A DNA stretch of 5,289 bases from Bacteroidota bacterium (lineage in GTDB: Bacteria; Bacteroidota; Bacteroidia; Flavobacteriales; Flavobacteriaceae), in the NCBI GenBank assembly GCA_018656255.1, contig JABHYI010000137.1:1-5289 (forward strand), read 5' to 3'. The notes under the pieces are model-generated. The model made no database searches and was not told the DNA's origin. It saw only the letters and a program-made list of their open reading frames with translations. Positions within the stretch are counted from its first letter, which is position 1, and each line of letters starts with the position of its first letter. The translations under genes and the position numbers were made by a program. Below, in pieces: positions 1 to 5,289 of this stretch.

Positions 1-580
1 AGGGCTACTGCTTACTGTATATGCTGAGCAAAACGGAATTAACGCACATAAAGACACGCTTTTTTCTACCATTGCCATGAATGATAATTTTGGTTGGGGT
101 ATTGGTGTTTTCTTTTTGCTTGGGCTTATTGCAGCGGCCTACTCTAGTGCAGATAGCGCTTTAACTTCTCTTACCACATCCTTTAGTATTGATATCTTAG
201 ATATTGAAAAAAAGCACACGCCAGAAAATCAAATCAAGGTGCGTAAAAAAGTACATATTGCAATGTCTCTAGTGCTCATATTGGTTATTGTAAGTTTTAA
301 TTACCTTATTGGAGACGCCTCAGTAATTACCAAACTATTTGTCTTTACAGGATATACCTATGGGCCGCTTCTTGGCCTATACGCCTTTGGTTTGTTTTCA
401 AAACAAAAAATAAAGGACCGCTTTGTACCAATTATTGCAATACTTACGCCCTTTGTTGGCTACGCTATAAGTTATTTCTCTAGCTTGTGGTTTGGTTTTG
501 AGTTTGGGTTCTTTATATTAATTTTAAACGGGCTTCTCACTTACCTAGGTTTAGTATTGATTCGTACCCAACAAAACTAA
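1..580 (+). CDS. Sodium:solute symporter (SSS family), C-terminal part, 5' end outside the window
   Basis: This is an inner-membrane secondary transporter that uses the sodium gradient to import a small solute; the solute cannot be told from this fragment. The frame is open from base 2, so the ATG at 77 is an internal Met and 192 residues are visible. Starting about residue 31, a helix runs from FGWGIG into AAAYSSADSALTSLTTS. This matches the SSS core helix that supplies part of the Na+ site; Ser48 and Ser49 of the fragment fall where PutP has Ser340 and Thr341. About four more hydrophobic segments follow (HIAMSLVLILVIVSF, LFVFTGYTYGPLLGLYAFGLF, FVPIIAILTPFVGYAIS, FFILILNGLLTYLGLVLI), then a short polar tail. 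The GPLLGLYAFGLF segment resembles the SSS proteins of Bacteroidota. The 3' end overlaps the convergent CoA-binding gene by 30 bp. No hairpin terminator was found after the stop. The family call is firm and the substrate is unknown. Confidence 0.88.
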   Translation, partial: GLLLTVYAEQNGINAHKDTLFSTIAMNDNFGWGIGVFFLLGLIAAAYSSADSALTSLTTSFSIDILDIEKKHTPENQIKVRKKVHIAMSLVLILVIVSFNYLIGDASVITKLFVFTGYTYGPLLGLYAFGLFSKQKIKDRFVPIIAILTPFVGYAISYFSSLWFGFEFGFFILILNGLLTYLGLVLIRTQQN

Positions 581-910
581 GGTGCAGGCCGTCTCAAATG
601 CTACTTGATGCTGGGTTAAAAGAGTATAAAACTCTGGATTTTCTGTCCCTGGATTAAAAATAACTCGTCTTGGATTTAGAGATAAAATATAGTCGTAATA
701 AGCTTCTTGCCTAGACTCATTAAGGTATAGCGTAACTGTATCTATAGCTTCAAACATCTTTTTTTCTGTGGTAATTGCTACATCTTTAACAACTCCCTCT
801 CTCATGCCAATGGCAACAACTTGGTGTTTATTCTCACGTAATTTATGGATCGCAATGTTTGAGTATCTGTCTTGTTTTAGACTAGCGCCAAGCACTAATG
901 TTTTTTTCAT
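551..910 (-). CDS. Small CoA-binding-domain protein (YccU-like, CoA_binding_2 fold)
   Basis: This 119-residue soluble protein consists of one Rossmann-like CoA-binding domain. It corresponds to the CoA-binding part of succinyl-CoA synthetase alpha without the catalytic domain. The N-terminal beta strand and nucleotide loop are TLVLGAS (residues 4-10), followed by RYSNIAIHKL, a second strand VVAIG (31-35) and IDTVTLYLN (56-64). The most characteristic segment is RRVIFNPGTENPEF (81-94). The C-terminus carries a conserved-looking ETACTLVLL segment with Cys109. The length fits the short stand-alone family (E. coli YccU is about 137 residues). The start at 910 leaves the usual MKKTLVLGAS N-terminus. 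The cellular role of this family is poorly defined; CoA or nucleotide binding is inferred from the fold. It is convergent with the symporter gene, and the last 30 bp of each gene are antisense to the other. A possible promoter box lies 32 bp upstream. Confidence 0.87.
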   Translation of the reverse strand: MKKTLVLGASLKQDRYSNIAIHKLRENKHQVVAIGMREGVVKDVAITTEKKMFEAIDTVTLYLNESRQEAYYDYILSLNPRRVIFNPGTENPEFYTLLTQHQVAFETACTLVLLGTNQY

Positions 911-941
911 GATAAAAATTTATGTGTCAACAATTATAAAA

Positions 942-949
942 CAAAGGTA
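942..949 (-). promoter_or_regulatory. Possible -7 promoter box for the CoA-binding gene
   Basis: Read on the minus strand these bases are TACCTTTG, a perfect match to the Bacteroidota TAnnTTTG box. It lies 32 bp upstream of the start codon at 910, which would give a leader of roughly 25 nt. No convincing TTTG-type -33 element sits at the usual spacing, so this rests on one short motif that also occurs by chance in AT-rich DNA. Confidence 0.4.
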
Positions 950-1130
950 GTATCTTTAATACTAAGGAGCCTGTTTTGGTATTCGAACTTTATTTTATCA
1001 AAATAATCTGAAACACTTAACAAAGATGTTCGTCTTTAAAGAAAGTTGCCCCTATTACAGATGTTATAATTATTTGAATTAGCCGTTCATTAAAAATATA
1101 TAAACGTTCATGTTTAGGTTTGTTAAAGTG

Positions 1131-1168
1131 AAGACGCCTCTCGAAAATTATTTTTTGAGAGGCGTCTT
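1131..1168 (-). terminator. Strong inverted repeat, probable terminator of the fabH-type gene
   Basis: A perfect 12-bp stem pairs AAGACGCCTCTC (1131-1142) with GAGAGGCGTCTT (1157-1168). A further five pairs (one G-T) are possible inside, leaving a TTAT loop. It begins 22 bp past the stop codon of the - strand 3-oxoacyl-ACP synthase gene, which is the expected place for its terminator. On the minus strand the stem is followed by CACTTTAACAAA, so the U-tract is poor. It may therefore terminate inefficiently or act mainly as a 3'-end stabilising hairpin. No + strand gene ends here. Confidence 0.65.
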
Positions 1169-1190
1169 AAATTAATAGTGCTTGGGCACA

Positions 1191-2198
1191 CTACCACTTT
1201 ATTATGGCACTTCCCCAAGTAAAACCACTTCCAAATGCAGCCAAAACTAAAAGGTCACCCTCTTTGATTTTTCCTTGCTCCCAAGCTTCAGACAAAGCAA
1301 TAGGAATAGAAGCAGCGGTAGTATTACCGTATTTCTGTATGTTATTAAACACCTTACTATCTGGCAATTGCATCTTTTTTTGAATAAACTGAGAGATTCT
1401 CAAATTAGCCTGGTGTGGTATCAACATATCAATATCTTCGGTGCTAATGCCATTTGCTTGCAAGCCCTCATGTATTACTTCACTAAAGCGAACAACCGCA
1501 TGCTTAAAAACAAACGGGCCGTTCATATACGGGAAATATGGAATGTCTTCTTGTGGGTTATTTGCTAATAATTCTGGCACCCAATGACCGGTACTGGGTC
1601 CTTGAAGTGCAAGTTCATCCTTATGTTTTCCTTCACTATGCAGGTGAGTAGACAAAATACCTCCAGTTTCTCTATGATTTCTTGACACAACCACCGCTCC
1701 TGCTCCATCTCCAAAAATAACAGATACACTGCGCCCTCTGGTTGTGAAATCTAAACCACCACTGTGGTTTTCACTACCAACAACTAGTACATTTTTATAC
1801 ATCCCTGTTTTTATGAATTGATCTGCAACAGACAAAGAATACACAAAACCACTACATTGATTACGTACATCTAATGCAGGCACAGTATCCATTTCTAGTA
1901 ATTCTTGCAACTGTACACCTCCACCTGGAAAGTACATATCTGGGCTTAGGGTCGCAAAAATTATTAAGTCTATGTCCTGGGGGGTAACTCCAGCGCGCTG
2001 CATTGCAATTCTAGAGGCCTTTGCTCCCATAATAGAAGTGTTGTTGCCATCACCCTCTTTAATGTGCCTTCGTTCTTTTATACCTGTTCTCTCTTGTATC
2101 CATGCATCATTAGTTTCCATTACTTTAGAAAGATCGTCATTGGTAACAACATTTTCTGGGACGTAATGACCCACACCACTTATTTTCGAACTGTACAT
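1191..2198 (-). CDS. fabH: 3-oxoacyl-ACP synthase III (KAS III, FabH-type), stand-alone
   Basis: This cytosolic condensing enzyme family joins an acyl-CoA primer to malonyl-ACP, the first condensation of type II fatty-acid synthesis. The protein is 335 residues against 317 for E. coli FabH; the extra length lies around residues 184-225 before the C-terminal domain. The full triad is visible: Cys115 in NQCSGF, His262 in PHQAN and Asn292 in YGNTTAASIP. HQANLRI also keeps Arg267, equivalent to the ACP-contacting Arg249 of E. coli. Trp33 in NDAWIQERTGI matches the CoA-adenine-contacting Trp32. GDGAGAVVV (163-171) and the C-terminal FGSGFTWGSAI are family hallmarks. The start at 2198 gives the usual SKISGVGHYVPENVVTN opening. 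The gene is not beside rpmF, plsX or acc genes, where the main fabH often sits, so it may be a second KAS III with a different primer preference or a role in a secondary lipid or pigment pathway. That is inference. No good promoter box was found upstream. Confidence 0.9.
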   Translation of the reverse strand: MYSSKISGVGHYVPENVVTNDDLSKVMETNDAWIQERTGIKERRHIKEGDGNNTSIMGAKASRIAMQRAGVTPQDIDLIIFATLSPDMYFPGGGVQLQELLEMDTVPALDVRNQCSGFVYSLSVADQFIKTGMYKNVLVVGSENHSGGLDFTTRGRSVSVIFGDGAGAVVVSRNHRETGGILSTHLHSEGKHKDELALQGPSTGHWVPELLANNPQEDIPYFPYMNGPFVFKHAVVRFSEVIHEGLQANGISTEDIDMLIPHQANLRISQFIQKKMQLPDSKVFNNIQKYGNTTAASIPIALSEAWEQGKIKEGDLLVLAAFGSGFTWGSAIIKW

Positions 2199-2445
2199 AT
2201 TATTTGATTTTTTAAAGGTGTTTGCAAGATACTAAATTAGTCTTTTTTACTTGATTATACTTGACTATTTTAGGGCACAAGAAACTAAAAAGCAAAGACC
2301 AATGAACAAACTAGTTGCATTGCCTTGGCCTTACTTGAAGGTAAAATTAATCGCTGGATTGCAGGTGCCAAGTAAATTAATTCTGAAATTTTAATATTTC
2401 AATCAAAATAGTGGCCTAAATAATTGCCACATTACAAAAATTAGG
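2199..2445. other. Divergent spacer between the fabH-type gene and the rplS promoter
   Basis: No recognisable gene lies here. The longest sensible small frame is 30 codons on the + strand (2302-2394, ATG to TAA), which resembles nothing I know and has no ribosome-binding signal. No minus-strand TAnnTTTG box for the fabH-type gene was found; the nearest approach is TAATTTAG at 2239-2232, which has one mismatch and no -33 partner. Weak dyads are present: TTACTTG/CAAGTAA (2331-2337 with 2369-2375), TGAAAT/ATTTCA (2384-2389 with 2396-2401) and GTGGC/GCCAC (2411-2415 with 2426-2430). The last one touches the proposed -33 element of rplS. Confidence 0.5.
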
Positions 2446-2453
2446 TATTTTTG
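2424..2453 (+). promoter_or_regulatory. Probable rplS promoter (TTG -19 bp- TATTTTTG)
   Basis: TATTTTTG at 2446-2453 matches the Bacteroidota -7 consensus TAnnTTTG. TTG at 2424-2426 lies 19 bp upstream, within the usual spacing for the -33 element. The start point would fall near 2460, giving a leader of about 60 nt before the rplS ATG at 2523. The leader contains the direct repeat TTAATTTAAC (2461-2470 and 2497-2506). There is no Shine-Dalgarno sequence before the ATG; the context is A/T-rich, as is common in this phylum. Confidence 0.65.
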
Positions 2454-2522
2454 CAGCCAATTAATTTAACCTCTGGCGAAATACGTGTATGTTACTTTAA
2501 TTTAACATTATAAATTAATACT

Positions 2523-2873
2523 ATGGAATCGTTAATAAAATTTGTTCAAGACGAATTTGTTACAAAAAAAGACTTCCCAGAATTTTCTGCAGGTGATACT
2601 ATTACAGTATTCTACGAAATTCGTGAAGGTGAAAAAACAAGAACGCAGTTTTTTAGAGGTGTAGTTATTCAAGTTAAGGGTACAGGTCTTTTAAAAACTT
2701 TTACTATCAGAAAAATGTCTGGAACTGTTGGGGTAGAAAGAATATTCCCAGTAAACATGCCAGCTCTTCAGAAAGTTGAGATCAACAAAAAAGGTGCTGT
2801 ACGTAGAAAACGTATATACTACTTTAGAGGTCTTACTGGTAAAAAAGCAAGAATCAAAGAGAAGAGATACTAG
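2523..2873 (+). CDS. rplS: Large-subunit ribosomal protein bL19
   Basis: bL19 sits at the interface of the 30S and 50S subunits and takes part in an intersubunit bridge. The 116-residue product covers the whole family length (E. coli L19 is 115). Visible hallmarks are the N-terminal DFPEFSAGDTITVFYEIREG (residues 17-36), FRGVVIQVKGTG (44-55), the central SGTVGVERIFP with its surface-exposed loop, and the basic C-terminal RRKRIYYFRGLTGKKARIKEKR. The ATG at 2523 gives the standard short N-terminal helix (MESLIKFVQDEF). The gene has its own promoter, about 60 nt of leader and a strong terminator 19 bp after the stop. It therefore appears monocistronic here, unlike the rpsP-rimM-trmD-rplS operon of enterobacteria. 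The upstream neighbour is divergent, and the downstream icd gene has a separate promoter. Confidence 0.97.
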   Translation: MESLIKFVQDEFVTKKDFPEFSAGDTITVFYEIREGEKTRTQFFRGVVIQVKGTGLLKTFTIRKMSGTVGVERIFPVNMPALQKVEINKKGAVRRKRIYYFRGLTGKKARIKEKRY

Positions 2874-2891
2874 TCTCCAATCATACATAAT

Positions 2892-2923
2892 AAAAAAGCA
2901 GCTCTCAAAGAGCTGCTTTTTTT
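2892..2923 (+). terminator. Intrinsic terminator of rplS
   Basis: A 9-bp GC-containing stem pairs AGCAGCTCT (2897-2905) with AGAGCTGCT (2909-2917) around a 3-nt loop. It is flanked by an A-run (2892-2896) and a T-run (2917-2923), which add five A-T pairs and supply the U-tract. It starts 19 bp after the rplS stop codon. The A and T flanks would let it work in both directions, although no convergent gene exists. Confidence 0.93.
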
Positions 2924-2954
2924 ATGAACAAAAGTTAACAACCCGTGTTCATAA
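2922..2954. repeat. 9-bp inverted repeat directly abutting the rplS terminator
   Basis: TTATGAACA (2922-2930) is perfectly complementary to TGTTCATAA (2946-2954) across a 15-bp spacer that includes the palindrome GTTAAC. It shares its first two bases with the end of the rplS terminator T-run. No T-tract follows it, so it is not an obvious second terminator. It could be an operator-like dyad or a 3'-end structure; nothing visible decides this. Confidence 0.55.
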
Positions 2955-3003
2955 CGAGTTGAAAACAAAACACTTAAAATGTTTTTAGCTTTTATTTCTC
3001 CAG

Positions 3004-3011
3004 TATATTTG
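3004..3011 (+). promoter_or_regulatory. Possible promoter of an orphan transcript upstream of icd
   Basis: TATATTTG is a perfect TAnnTTTG box and is identical to the box in front of icd. A TTTT run at 2982-2985 lies 18 bp upstream, a poor but correctly spaced -33 element. No protein gene begins downstream, so if active it would start an RNA near 3017. A single box can arise by chance in AT-rich DNA. Confidence 0.4.
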
Positions 3012-3016
3012 GTATT

Positions 3017-3294
3017 GTAATTAGCGTAAGCTACTACTTAAAAAACACGTTCTTAGTATTGCTGCTTTTTTTTTATTGAGGACTCCCTTCAAAAAGGGTT
3101 GAGATACTATCAAAAAGTAGTATGTGTATTTGTTTTGCTAGTGTCATAGAATACAATATGTATTGATTACTTAAAAAAACAAAACACTATTTGTAAAATA
3201 AACTGTATTAGAGACCTAAGGGTCTAATTTGCAACCTATTATTTTACACAAAGCCATACCAATGTAGCAATACAATGATATGGCTTTTTTTATT
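3017..3294 (+). ncRNA. Candidate small structured RNA between rplS and icd
   Basis: No known RNA family was recognised. The case rests on layout: a promoter box at 3004-3011, no credible protein frame, and a strong terminator at 3250-3294 that no protein gene accounts for, because rplS already has its own. Local structure is dense. The predicted 5' end folds as GTA/TAC plus TAGC/GCTA around a GTAA tetraloop (3017-3037). Then come CCCTT/AAGGG (3085-3098), ATACTA/TAGTAT (3104-3123) and a composite arm: 3129-3136 with 3195-3202, 3139-3144 with 3184-3189, and AATACA/TGTATT at 3150-3164. GACC/GGTC with ATTA/TAAT follows at 3207-3228. A nine-T run at 3066-3074 could end the transcript early. AT-rich DNA forms hairpins readily, so conservation is needed to confirm it. 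The alternative is plain untranscribed spacer with a relic terminator. Confidence 0.35.
3250..3294 (+). terminator. Strong intrinsic terminator with no protein gene upstream
   Basis: AAAGCCATA (3250-3258) pairs perfectly with TATGGCTTT (3279-3287). The helix continues through single mismatches into CA/TG and TGTA/TACA and is capped by a GCAA (GNRA-type) tetraloop at 3267-3270. This makes 15 pairs with two symmetric mismatches. Seven Ts follow directly (3285-3291), with more beyond. The nearest upstream protein gene, rplS, ends about 375 bp earlier behind its own terminator. The icd promoter lies about 120 bp downstream, so this is not a leader attenuator of icd unless transcription starts much further upstream. 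Confidence 0.8.
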
Positions 3295-3397
3295 TTATTA
3301 TCATATCCTTAATAAGATGGCCTTTAATTATCAGACTACTAATAAATCCGATTAAAAAATAACACATTAACAACTCATAGGTTTACAGCTATAATAA

Positions 3398-5289
<1,892 letters not shown>

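Noticed and set aside
77..79. ATG at 77 as the start of a 167-residue membrane protein
   Set aside because: The same frame is open back to base 2 and the upstream residues fit an SSS transporter, so this Met is internal.
768..950. 60-codon + strand frame over the start of the CoA-binding gene
   Set aside because: It is antisense to a well-supported gene and its translation resembles no known protein.
990..1006. TTATTTT/AAAATAA hairpin as a terminator
   Set aside because: It contains only A-T pairs, has no following T-tract and lies upstream, not downstream, of the nearest gene.
1115..1122. TAGGTTTG, a perfect + strand promoter box
   Set aside because: No -33 element is present, and transcription would run straight into the 12-bp hairpin and antisense to the fabH-type gene; probably chance.
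1275..1568. 97-codon + strand frame inside the fabH-type gene (and a 64-codon one at 1972-2166)
   Set aside because: Both are antisense shadows of a gene with an intact catalytic triad; composition is not protein-like.
2691..2988. Frames overlapping rplS and its 3' end (2691-2888 on -, 2776-2988 on +)
   Set aside because: They lie across rplS and through its terminator and show no family resemblance.
3081..3123. Resemblance of GGGTTGAGATACTATC to part of a TPP riboswitch
   Set aside because: The other conserved TPP elements are absent, and no thiamine gene or start codon follows before the terminator.

Overview
This AT-rich window looks chromosomal and comes from a member of the Bacteroidota, most likely a marine Flavobacteriaceae. 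The evidence is protein-level resemblance to flavobacterial homologues, TAnnTTTG-type promoter boxes, A/T-rich start-codon contexts without Shine-Dalgarno sequences, and a monomeric NADP-type isocitrate dehydrogenase. The genus cannot be fixed from sequence reading alone.

Layout, left to right. (1) The C-terminal 192 residues of a sodium:solute symporter run off the left edge (+ strand). (2) A small CoA-binding-fold protein lies on the - strand and its 3' end overlaps the symporter by 30 bp. (3) A gene-poor spacer ends in a strong 12-bp inverted repeat that probably terminates the next gene. (4) A stand-alone 3-oxoacyl-ACP synthase III (FabH-type) lies on the - strand with a complete Cys-His-Asn triad. 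(5) A 324-bp divergent spacer carries the rplS promoter. (6) rplS (ribosomal protein bL19) is monocistronic, with its own textbook terminator. (7) A 537-bp spacer has no credible protein gene. It holds a perfect promoter box, several hairpins and a second terminator, and is the best candidate here for something undescribed: a small structured RNA. (8) A monomeric NADP-dependent isocitrate dehydrogenase (icd) has its own promoter and runs off the right edge after 609 codons. Every ligand-binding residue expected in the visible part is present.

The genes are ordinary housekeeping functions: transport, fatty-acid initiation, translation and the TCA cycle. They appear to be separate transcription units rather than one operon. 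No mobile element, CRISPR array, tRNA or rRNA was seen. The points that merit a second look are the putative RNA gene between rplS and icd, a large inverted repeat directly after the rplS terminator, and small dyads in the promoter regions.
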